DNA of 64,000 nucleotides, taken from positions 30,722 through 94,721 of the forward strand of contig JAFLKN010000033.1 of the NCBI GenBank assembly GCA_019163175.1. Reading direction: 5' to 3'. Below are positions 36,796 through 44,656 of the stretch, one piece after another. A model generated the notes under the pieces. It worked only from the letters and a program-made list of their open reading frames with translations, was not told where the DNA came from and made no database searches. Both the position numbers and the translations under genes were made by a program. Numbering within the stretch: position 1 is the first letter of the stretch; each line of letters begins with the position of its first letter. The DNA is from Prolixibacteraceae bacterium. GTDB lineage: Bacteria; Bacteroidota; Bacteroidia; Bacteroidales; Prolixibacteraceae.

Positions 36796-37836
36796 ATGAA
36801 GACATACTCTGCCAAAAGACTTTCATTGTATATCACCGTTTTATTATTGATTTCGAATTTCGGATTCTTTTTGGTGCATTCTAAAAAGGATTTTGGCCCG
36901 GTATATTCCATCGTTTTTATTGTACTGTTTTGTGCGTTGTCTTATTTCCTTGTACTTTTTATCCTTAACCGATATATCAACGAAAAAATTAAACCGATTT
37001 ATAAAACCATTCGGGAAGTGCCGATCAGCGGTAAAAAAAATAAGTTACTCGAAAAGATCGGAACCACAAATATTTCGGACGTTCAGAAACAGGTTGAGGA
37101 ATGGGCTAAAAATCAGACCGAAGAAATTACACGGTTGAAAGATTTGGAGCGTTACCGTAAAGAATTTGTTGGAAATGTATCACACGAGCTAAAAACACCG
37201 ATCTTTAATATTCAGGGCTATGTTTTAACCCTCCTTGAGGGTGGAATTGACGACCCGAAGATCAATAAATTATACTTGCAAAGAACCGAAAAAAGTATCG
37301 ATCGAATGATCTCTATTGTTGAAGATCTGGAATCGATTACGAAACTGGAATCGGGCGAACTGAAAATAAATCTTGTTGATTTTGATTTGGTGAAATTAAC
37401 TGAAGACGTTTTTGAACTTGCCCAAATGTTAGCAAATGAACGCAGTATTTCACTTGAATATGCTACGAAAATTGATAAGCCAATTATGATTCATGCCGAT
37501 AAAAAGCGAATTATGGAGGTCATGAATAATTTGGTTGGCAATGGCATAAAATATGGGAAAAAGCGAGGTCATGTGAAAGTTGGATTTTACGATCTGCATG
37601 AAACAATTCTGATCGAGATCAGCGACAATGGCATCGGGATGGACAAAAATGATTTGCCCCGAATTTTTGAACGCTTTTATCGTGTTGATAAATCCCGTTC
37701 ACGTGAGATGGGTGGAACTGGCCTGGGGCTTTCAATTGTCAAACACATTATTGAAGCTCACGATCAAACCATAAATGTGAAAAGTGTTGTTGACAAAGGA
37801 ACAACCTTCACTTTTACACTCGAAAAGGCAAAGTAG
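36796..37836 (+). CDS. Sensor histidine kinase, two-span membrane type
   Basis: 346 residues. Two N-terminal membrane helices (about 9-27 and 36-58) are joined by a very short loop, so there is no periplasmic sensor domain. A linker leads to HisKA (GNVSHELKTPIFN, His about 126) and the ATPase core (NLVGNGIKYGK, DNGIGMD, GGTGLGLSIVK). The OmpR-type regulator gene 171 bp downstream is the presumed partner. It resembles PhoR/RprX-type kinases, but the signal is unknown. Confidence 0.88.
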   Translation: MKTYSAKRLSLYITVLLLISNFGFFLVHSKKDFGPVYSIVFIVLFCALSYFLVLFILNRYINEKIKPIYKTIREVPISGKKNKLLEKIGTTNISDVQKQVEEWAKNQTEEITRLKDLERYRKEFVGNVSHELKTPIFNIQGYVLTLLEGGIDDPKINKLYLQRTEKSIDRMISIVEDLESITKLESGELKINLVDFDLVKLTEDVFELAQMLANERSISLEYATKIDKPIMIHADKKRIMEVMNNLVGNGIKYGKKRGHVKVGFYDLHETILIEISDNGIGMDKNDLPRIFERFYRVDKSRSREMGGTGLGLSIVKHIIEAHDQTINVKSVVDKGTTFTFTLEKAK

Positions 37837-38007
37837 CATCAACACTTCAACGAGATCAAAATGATTTCAAACAAACTGATTCCTAAATATTAGCTATGAA
37901 AATAGGTTTGTTTCGAATGAAATTGCTAATTTTCTAACGATTTTAGTATAATTATACCAACTGATTGAAAAGTAATCTCTACTTTTAAATTCAAATTCAA
38001 AACTATT

Positions 38008-38712
38008 ATGAGCGACAGTCAATCAAAAATTTTGCTGGTAGATGACGAAGTTGATATTCTGGAGTTTATCAGTTACAATTTAGAGAAAGAAGGATATAAA
38101 GTTTATACAGCACAGAATGGTGCCGAAGCAATTAAAGTGGCAGAAAGAACACTTCCAGACTTGATTATTCTGGATGTGATGATGCCCGAAATGGACGGTA
38201 TTGCAGCCTGCGAAGAAATCCGAAGAATCCCGGTTTTGCAGCACACAATAATTGCATTTCTCACTGCACGAGGTGAAGATTATTCGCAAATTGCAGGATT
38301 TGAAGCCGGTGCCGACGATTATATTACAAAACCTATACGCCCTAAAGTTTTGGTTAGCCGAGTTAAAGCGCTTTTAAAACGAACTTCGGCACCCGGTGTG
38401 CCAGCTGCTGCAATAATCGAAAATCCACATACTGTAACCATTGGAACTTTAGTTATTGACAAAGAACGTTACCTTATTGTACAAGACGGTAAAGAAATGA
38501 TTCTTCCACGCAAAGAGTTCGAATTGTTGTCGCTTTTGGTGTCAAAACCTGGAAAAGTATTTACTCGCGAGGAAATCTATTATTCGGTTTGGGGCGACAA
38601 TGTAGTAGTTGGTGACCGCACTATAGATGTTCATATCCGTAAGTTGAGAGAAAAAATCGGTAACGATCACATCAAAACATTAAAAGGAATTGGGTATAAA
38701 TTTGTAGAATAA
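38008..38712 (+). CDS. OmpR-family response regulator
   Basis: 234 residues. Receiver domain (about 1-125; LVDDEVD, phospho-Asp in IILDVMMPEMDG, DDYITKPI) and winged-helix DNA-binding domain (about 135-234, ending LKGIGYKFVE). Paired with the kinase encoded upstream. It is a paralogue of the PhoB-like regulator at 9.2 kb; targets are unknown. Confidence 0.9.
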   Translation: MSDSQSKILLVDDEVDILEFISYNLEKEGYKVYTAQNGAEAIKVAERTLPDLIILDVMMPEMDGIAACEEIRRIPVLQHTIIAFLTARGEDYSQIAGFEAGADDYITKPIRPKVLVSRVKALLKRTSAPGVPAAAIIENPHTVTIGTLVIDKERYLIVQDGKEMILPRKEFELLSLLVSKPGKVFTREEIYYSVWGDNVVVGDRTIDVHIRKLREKIGNDHIKTLKGIGYKFVE

Positions 38713-38727
38713 CTAAAAAAAATAGTA

Positions 38728-38775
38728 AATCCCCAGCATTTTAATATACACTAAAAATGCTGGGGATTGTTTTTT
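38728..38775. terminator. Bidirectional terminator between convergent genes
   Basis: A perfect 15-bp stem, AATCCCCAGCATTTT (38728-38742) with 38754-38768, flanked by T run (plus) and A run (minus). Confidence 0.9.
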
Positions 38776-39187
38776 ATGCAGTATTTCTACCACTTACAGC
38801 AAAGCCGCCCTTGTTACTTTTTGTTTTTAAAGTAGAATCCCATTTTAGGACAAATTTGAATTTTGGACCATTTTTTTTATTAAACGGAATCGTAATTGTT
38901 TGCTTTTCCATACCTGCAAATCGTTTTTCTTTTGATTGCAACAGATTCTTTGGAGGAGTAATTGTAATCGACAAGGTTCCAACTTCAGGAACTTTAATTC
39001 CGTTGGGAAATGAAAATACAAATTCACCTTCATTGTTAGTTTGCACGTTTGCAATAGGCTCATCATCCGGTTCGAGTTCTACATAGACTTCGGCTCCCGG
39101 AACTGGCTCTCCAACGAGTGGAGGAGAGAAGGAGAATAACCCGGAAACAAAAAGCAAGATTGAAGCAAGCAAGATTTTTGATTTCAT
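38774..39187 (-). CDS. Secreted protein with Ig-like/CNA-B-like domain
   Basis: 137 residues from the ATG at 39185-39187 (MKSKILLASILLFVSG); an in-frame start 27 codons upstream would bury the signal peptide and is rejected. The mature part begins PVPGAEVYVELEPDDEPIANVQTNNEGEF-like, a beta-sandwich of the kind seen in carboxypeptidase-regulatory or CNA-B domains, then a Lys-rich tail. No lipobox. Function is unknown to me. Convergent with the response regulator gene; transcribed alone. Confidence 0.72.
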   Translation of the reverse strand: MKSKILLASILLFVSGLFSFSPPLVGEPVPGAEVYVELEPDDEPIANVQTNNEGEFVFSFPNGIKVPEVGTLSITITPPKNLLQSKEKRFAGMEKQTITIPFNKKNGPKFKFVLKWDSTLKTKSNKGGFAVSGRNTA

Positions 39188-39343
39188 TTTTTCAGGTTTT
39201 AAAGTTAATGATTCGTTAATCTTTGATTTATATACGATTAAACGTACAATGAATTTTAATGTTTCCAAAATTTTAACCGCATTTAAATCCTCATCCCCAA
39301 ATATTTATGCGCAAAATGGTCCAATTTTATAGCTTGCTGCTTT

Positions 39344-39375
39344 TGAGTTTCGGATACTAAATTTTTCTATATTTG
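39344..39375 (+). promoter_or_regulatory. Promoter of ileS
   Basis: TTG (39344-39346), 21 nt, TATATTTG (39368-39375), 36 bp before the ileS ATG. Confidence 0.6.
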
Positions 39376-39411
39376 TACCTTTCAAAAAATAAGGCATTAA
39401 TTTACGTTTAA

Positions 39412-42400
39412 ATGAGCAATAAATTTCAGGTTTACAGACAGTTAGACCTATCCCAGATTAACAAGGATGTTTTAAAAAGATGGGAAGACGACGATACATT
39501 TCATAAAAGCATTTCAACTCGCGAAGGTCATCCGACTTTTGTATTTTACGAAGGACCTCCATCGGCCAATGGAATGCCCGGTATTCATCACGTAATGGCT
39601 CGTGCGATTAAAGATACTTTTTGCCGCTACAAAACCATGAAGGGATTCCGTGTTCACCGTAAAGCCGGCTGGGACACACATGGACTTCCGGTTGAATTGG
39701 GGGTTGAAAAAACACTGGGAATTACAAAAGACGATATCGGAAAAAAAATAAGTGTTGCTGATTACAATGCTGCCTGCCGTACCGAGGTAATGAAATATAC
39801 CCGTGAATGGGAAGAATTGACCCGTCAAATGGGCTATTGGGTAAACATGGACGATCCATATATTACGTATGATAATCGGTACATCGAAACCATATGGTGG
39901 TTGCTTAAGCAGTTATTTGAGAAGAATTTGTTGTATAAAGGGTACACCATTCAGCCATTTTCACCTGCCGCTGGTACCGGACTTAGTTCGCACGAGTTGA
40001 ATCAGCCGGGTTGTTATCGCGATGTAAAAGACACTACAGCTGTAGCTCAATTTAAAGCTATCCGGAACGAAAAATCGGAATTCCTTTTTGACAATGTGGA
40101 GACTGATTTGTTTTTTCTGGCATGGACAACCACTCCGTGGACATTGCCATCGAATACTGCGTTGTGCGTTGGTCCAAAAATTACCTATGTAAAAGTCAGA
40201 TCTTTCAATCCATACACCGGTTTGCCAGTTACCTTGATTTTGGCAAAGAATCTTTTAGCAACCCATTTCGATCCAAAGAATGCAGAATTGCCGTTGGAAG
40301 ATTATGCACAAGGTGACAAGAAAATACCATACCAGATTTTAGCAGAATATACAGGAACCCAACTTGAAGGCGTCAGTTACGAGCAACTGATCAATTGGGT
40401 TCAGCCCAAAGGTGATGCGTTTAGGGTAATAACCGGTGATTTTGTGACTACTGAAGATGGTACCGGGATTGTACATATTGCACCAACTTTTGGTGCCGAT
40501 GACGACCGTGTTGCCAAACAGCATGGCATATCTCCACTGATTGTTGACGACAAAGATGGAAAACGTCAACCCATGGTTGACCGCAACGGACGTTTTTTCC
40601 TTGTTGAAAATATGGATCAGGCATTTGTTGTCGAATACGTGAATCTGGAAACTTATTCTGAATTTGCCGGACGTTTTGTGAAAAATGCCTACAACGAAAA
40701 ACTTGGCGATGACGATGCTACCGTAGATGTTGATATCTGCGTGATGCTGAAGAAAGAGAATAAAGCTTTCAAGGTCGAAAAACATGTTCACAATTATCCG
40801 CATTGCTGGAGAACCGATAAGCCGATACTTTATTATCCGCTTGATTCATGGTTTATCAAAACTACTGCGGTAAAAGATAAAATGATTGCCCTCAACAATA
40901 CGATCAACTGGAAACCTCAGTCAACCGGAACCGGACGCTTCGGAAACTGGCTCGAAAATCTGGTAGATTGGAACCTTAGTCGTTCGCGTTTTTGGGGAAC
41001 TCCGCTGCCCATCTGGAGAACAGAAGATGGTTCGGAAACAAAATGTATTGGTTCTACCGAAGAACTAATGAAGGAGATCGAAGCTGCGGTGGCTGCAGGT
41101 GTAATGGAGAAAAATATTTTCGAAGGTTTTGAAGTAGGCAATAACTCAAAAGAAAACTACGATCTAATCGACCTTCATCGTCCGTTTGTGGATGACATTT
41201 TTCTGGTTTCAGCAACTGGAAAAAAAATGTTCCGCGAGCCCGATTTGATAGATGTTTGGTTCGATTCTGGCGCCATGCCTTATGCACAGCGTCACTTCCC
41301 ATTCGAAAATAAAGAAAAATTCAATCAGGTTTTTCCTGCCGATTTTATAGCTGAAGGAGTTGACCAAACCCGCGGATGGTTCTTTACTTTGCATGCCATT
41401 GCAACCATGATTGATGAATCGGTTGCCTTTAAGAATATCATTTCGAATGGATTGGTACTCGATAAAAATGGCAATAAAATGTCGAAACGGTTGGGTAATG
41501 CTGTTGAACCATTTGCTGCAATAGAAGAAAATGGCTCTGACCCATTGCGTTGGTACATGTTAACCAATTCTCAGCCCTGGGACAACCTTAAATTCGATAT
41601 TTCAGGTGTAGATGAAGTAAAGCGTAAATTCTTTGGAACACTTTACAATACCTACAATTTCTTCGCGATGTATGCCAATATAGATGGTTTTACCTTCTCC
41701 GAGGCTGAAATTCCGGTTGAAGAAAGACCTGAGTTGGATCAATGGATTATCTCGTTACTGAATTCGCTGGTAAAAGATGTAGCCGAAAGCTATGAGACTT
41801 ATGAACCAACTCGTGCTGGTCGTGCTATTTCTGAATTTGTATCGGAAAACCTGAGCAACTGGTTTGTTCGTTTGAGCCGTAAACGCTACTGGGGCGGATC
41901 GTACGACAAAGATAAAATATCGGCCTATCAAACGCTTTATACTTGTTTGAATACGGTGGCCAAGCTAATTGCACCAATCGCACCATTTTATGCCGATTTG
42001 TTGTACACCGATCTGAATAAAATTTCAGCAAAAGAAACCGATCAAAGTGTTCATTTGTCTGACTTTCCGATTTGTGATGAGTCGATGATTAACAGCGATC
42101 TGGAACAAAAAATGGCTCTGGCTCAAAAGGCTTCGTCAATGATTTTAAGTCTTCGCCGGAAAGAAAAACTGAAAGTTCGCCAACCATTGGCAAAAATCAT
42201 GATTCCGGTTCTAAATAAAGATTTTCAGTTGCAGTTTGATGCGGTGAAAAATATTGTTCTATCGGAAGTAAACGTAAAAGAGGTGGAATACCTGACTGAT
42301 GCCGCCGGAATTATCAGTAAAAAGATAAAGGCAAACTTCAAAACACTTGGGCCCAAATTTGGTAAACTGATGAAACAGATTTCAGGAGAAATTGCCGGGT

Positions 42401-42849
42401 TTAGCCAGGAAGATATTAGTCAGCTCGAAAAAACCGGAATTTATGAACTAAATATCGGTGGTGAGGTTATTACACTTAGTTTGGAAGATGTTGAAATTCA
42501 GACCGAGGATATCCCCGGTTGGACAGTGGCCAGTGAAGGTGGCTTGACAATTGCGCTCGATATCAACTTAACGGAAGAATTGAAGCAGGAAGGAATTGCC
42601 CGTGAATTCATCAATAAAATTCAGAACATAAGGAAAGACAGTGACTTCGAGGTGACTGACCGGATTGTATTGAAGATTCAGAAGCATGAATTTTATAATA
42701 CTGCAGTTTTGAATTTTAAAGATTATATAAGCAACCAGACACTTGCATCAGAACTGGTCATTGTTGATGAAGTTGATGCCGAACGTTCACATCTGGTAGA
42801 GATTGATACCGATGTTGAAGCACGCATTCAGGTTGAACGGAATTCATAA
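39412..42849 (+). CDS. ileS: Isoleucyl-tRNA synthetase, long (type 2) form
   Basis: 1145 residues, some 200 longer than E. coli IleRS. The class I HIGH motif appears as GIHHVMAR (about 55-62) and KMSKS as KMSKRLGN (about 690). A CP1 editing domain (about 200-400), with WTTTPWTLPSNTA, is intact. The long C-terminal region lacks the zinc finger of type 1 enzymes. Length and layout fit the eukaryote-like type 2 class, many of which resist mupirocin; that property is inferred from class, not shown. Confidence 0.96.
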   Translation: MSNKFQVYRQLDLSQINKDVLKRWEDDDTFHKSISTREGHPTFVFYEGPPSANGMPGIHHVMARAIKDTFCRYKTMKGFRVHRKAGWDTHGLPVELGVEKTLGITKDDIGKKISVADYNAACRTEVMKYTREWEELTRQMGYWVNMDDPYITYDNRYIETIWWLLKQLFEKNLLYKGYTIQPFSPAAGTGLSSHELNQPGCYRDVKDTTAVAQFKAIRNEKSEFLFDNVETDLFFLAWTTTPWTLPSNTALCVGPKITYVKVRSFNPYTGLPVTLILAKNLLATHFDPKNAELPLEDYAQGDKKIPYQILAEYTGTQLEGVSYEQLINWVQPKGDAFRVITGDFVTTEDGTGIVHIAPTFGADDDRVAKQHGISPLIVDDKDGKRQPMVDRNGRFFLVENMDQAFVVEYVNLETYSEFAGRFVKNAYNEKLGDDDATVDVDICVMLKKENKAFKVEKHVHNYPHCWRTDKPILYYPLDSWFIKTTAVKDKMIALNNTINWKPQSTGTGRFGNWLENLVDWNLSRSRFWGTPLPIWRTEDGSETKCIGSTEELMKEIEAAVAAGVMEKNIFEGFEVGNNSKENYDLIDLHRPFVDDIFLVSATGKKMFREPDLIDVWFDSGAMPYAQRHFPFENKEKFNQVFPADFIAEGVDQTRGWFFTLHAIATMIDESVAFKNIISNGLVLDKNGNKMSKRLGNAVEPFAAIEENGSDPLRWYMLTNSQPWDNLKFDISGVDEVKRKFFGTLYNTYNFFAMYANIDGFTFSEAEIPVEERPELDQWIISLLNSLVKDVAESYETYEPTRAGRAISEFVSENLSNWFVRLSRKRYWGGSYDKDKISAYQTLYTCLNTVAKLIAPIAPFYADLLYTDLNKISAKETDQSVHLSDFPICDESMINSDLEQKMALAQKASSMILSLRRKEKLKVRQPLAKIMIPVLNKDFQLQFDAVKNIVLSEVNVKEVEYLTDAAGIISKKIKANFKTLGPKFGKLMKQISGEIAGFSQEDISQLEKTGIYELNIGGEVITLSLEDVEIQTEDIPGWTVASEGGLTIALDINLTEELKQEGIAREFINKIQNIRKDSDFEVTDRIVLKIQKHEFYNTAVLNFKDYISNQTLASELVIVDEVDAERSHLVEIDTDVEARIQVERNS

Positions 42850-42969
42850 TTTATAAAGTTTCCGGAATACTAAAATGCCTGTTTGATTTAGAAATATTTT
42901 TATACTTTTAGAGTCTGAGGCAAGGATAAATAACTTGTTTCGGGTGGGAAAAATTAAAGCTTTTATGTT

Positions 42970-43347
42970 ATGAGTGAAAAGAACAGATATTCGGACGATG
43001 AGTTGCAGGAATTTAAACAACTAATTCTTGAGAAACTTGGGAAGGCTCAAAAAGACTACGAAATGTACAAAAGCTCCATAACCCAGAGCGATGGAAATGA
43101 CACGCAGGATACTTCTCCAACCTTCAAAGTTCTGGAAGAAGGGGCGGCTACGCTCTCGAAAGAAGAGGCAGGTAAACTGGCTCAACGTCAGCAAAAATTT
43201 ATTCAGTATTTGCAGGCTGCATTGGTTCGCATTGAGAATAAAACATACGGGATATGCCGTGAAACCGGCAAATTAATTTCCAAGGAGAGATTGCGCGCTG
43301 TGCCGCATGCCACGCTAAGCATTGATGCAAAAAACAGCCAAAAGTAA
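42970..43347 (+). CDS. DksA/TraR-family protein with degenerate zinc finger
   Basis: 125 residues: a coiled-coil N-terminal part (about 1-75) and the DksA-type C-terminal fold (YGICRETGKLISKERLRAVPHATLS). Of the four zinc Cys only the first is kept (C in YGIC); the second is Thr, and the C-terminal CxxC pair is absent, so zinc binding as in classic DksA is unlikely. Such proteins bind RNA polymerase through the secondary channel in the stringent response. It is 120 bp after ileS and is followed by a hairpin terminator. Confidence 0.8.
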   Translation: MSEKNRYSDDELQEFKQLILEKLGKAQKDYEMYKSSITQSDGNDTQDTSPTFKVLEEGAATLSKEEAGKLAQRQQKFIQYLQAALVRIENKTYGICRETGKLISKERLRAVPHATLSIDAKNSQK

Positions 43348-43366
43348 CAACTCGTAAAATAGAGCC

Positions 43367-43404
43367 AAAAATGATTGGAAGAGCGATTCTTTCAATCATT
43401 TTTT
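43367..43404 (+). terminator. Rho-independent terminator between DksA-like gene and lspA
   Basis: AAAAATGATTGGAAGA (43367-43382) pairs with TCTTTCAATCATTTTT (43389-43404), with one G-U pair and a T-rich end. Confidence 0.75.
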
Positions 43405-43417
43405 ATAATTAGTGATT

Positions 43418-44164
43418 ATGTCGAAATTACAAAAGTCTATTCTCCTCGTTTTTTTAGTTTTACTGGTTGATCAAATTCTCAAAATTTGGATCAAAACACA
43501 TATGACTATAGGTGAAGAATTTTCGGTACTCGGAAGTTGGTTCCTGATTCATTTTGTTGAAAATAACGGTATGGCCTTTGGATTTGAGTTTGGCGGCGAA
43601 TATGGGAAAATTTTCCTCTCCTTATTTCGGATTGTTGCCGTTTTCGGAATTGGCTGGTATATTACTAAATTAGTGAAGAAAAATCTTCCAATGGGCTTTA
43701 TAGCCTGTGTTTCACTAATCTTTGCCGGGGCAATTGGAAATATTATTGATAGTGCTTTTTACGGCCTCATTTTCAACGACAGTTACGGGCAAGTTGCAAC
43801 GCTATTTCCTGAAGGAGGCGGTTATGCGACTTTTCTGCATGGTCGGGTAGTCGATATGTTTTATTTTCCTTTAATTTCAGGAGTTTACCCCGATTGGGTT
43901 CCATTTGCCGGAGGTAGCGATTTCCAGTTTTTCCGCCCAGTTTTCAATGTAGCAGATTCATCAATTTCGATAGGCATTTTCTCCATTATTTTGTTTTACC
44001 GAAAACAGTTTAATACGATGGAAGAGAATCATCCTGAAACTGAAAATAAAACCAAGGTTGATACGGAAGAAACGATAGTTGAAGAAACTGCAATAGTCGA
44101 AGATGCTGTAGTTATTCATACTGAAGATGAAACAAAGGAAACTGCAGATAACAAATCGTTCTAG
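43418..44164 (+). CDS. lspA: Lipoprotein signal peptidase II
   Basis: 248 residues from the ATG at 43418; a GTG two codons upstream is possible but unneeded. Four membrane helices and the signatures VENNGMAFG, FAGAIGNIIDS, GRVVDMFYF and FNVADSSIS (the catalytic Asp pair) identify the enzyme that cuts prolipoproteins, fitting the many lipoproteins in this window. A tail of about 48 residues (202-248, very rich in Glu, Thr and Val) follows the last helix and is not part of the family core. Confidence 0.93.
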   Translation: MSKLQKSILLVFLVLLVDQILKIWIKTHMTIGEEFSVLGSWFLIHFVENNGMAFGFEFGGEYGKIFLSLFRIVAVFGIGWYITKLVKKNLPMGFIACVSLIFAGAIGNIIDSAFYGLIFNDSYGQVATLFPEGGGYATFLHGRVVDMFYFPLISGVYPDWVPFAGGSDFQFFRPVFNVADSSISIGIFSIILFYRKQFNTMEENHPETENKTKVDTEETIVEETAIVEDAVVIHTEDETKETADNKSF

Positions 44165-44269
44165 TTCCAGTAATAAATGATTGTTTTGAGGTGATTTGAT
44201 GCAGTTGAGAAACAAATTATAAACGAATGAAATTTGAATATTTTGCTTGTTAAATCTCGATGAATTCAG

Positions 44270-44277
44270 TAAACTTG
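44270..44277 (+). promoter_or_regulatory. Possible -7 element for the tRNA gene
   Basis: TAAACTTG is one mismatch from TAnnTTTG and has a TTG 20 nt upstream (44247-44249). Confidence 0.35.
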
Positions 44278-44347
44278 CACTCCGAAAAATGCGTTCATAT
44301 AACGGTTTAAAATTTTTACCTGAAAATAAGACCTTCAGAATATTGTA

Positions 44348-44421
44348 GGGCCTATAGCTCAGTCGGTTAGAGCACCTGACTCATAATCAGGGAGTCACTG
44401 GTTCAAGCCCAGTTGGGCCCA
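44348..44421 (+). tRNA. tRNA with CAT anticodon (Met or Ile2)
   Basis: The cloverleaf folds completely: acceptor GGGCCTA with TGGGCCC, D arm AGCTCAGTCGGTTAGAGC, anticodon arm CCTGA-CTCATAA-TCAGG, T arm ACTGG-TTCAAGC-CCAGT, discriminator A. The 3' CCA is not encoded. The anticodon loop TCATAATC also occurs in tRNA-Ile2 read as AUA after lysidine modification, so Met versus Ile2 cannot be decided from the anticodon. Confidence 0.93.
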
Positions 44422-44431
44422 CTTAATTATC

Positions 44432-44466
44432 AAAGAGTTACGAAGAATATTCGTAGCTCTTTTTTG
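44432..44466 (+). terminator. Terminator after tRNA
   Basis: AAAGAGTTACGAA (44432-44444) pairs with TTCGTAGCTCTTT (44450-44462), with one G-U pair, then a T run. Confidence 0.85.
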
Positions 44467-44656
44467 TTTACGGCGGGATCAAGGAGCATCGAATGCTTAA
44501 AAACATTACTTCTTATAAATCATGCCTTAACAACTTTTTTATTCTTATTTTTCATCCTGAATGAGGTTGTTTAAATTATTAGAGATAATAATTTGAACTA
44601 AGCAATAAACATTAATTCTGCCAGTTTATATTTTGATTTTAAGCACAATAAAAAGG

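Noticed and set aside
40339..40803. 154-codon minus-strand frame inside ileS
   Set aside because: Antisense shadow of ileS, with no independent support.
44551..44575. Possible fourth copy of the palindromic repeat (TTCATCCTGAATGAGG)
   Set aside because: Only about 10 bp match the left end and no right arm follows.
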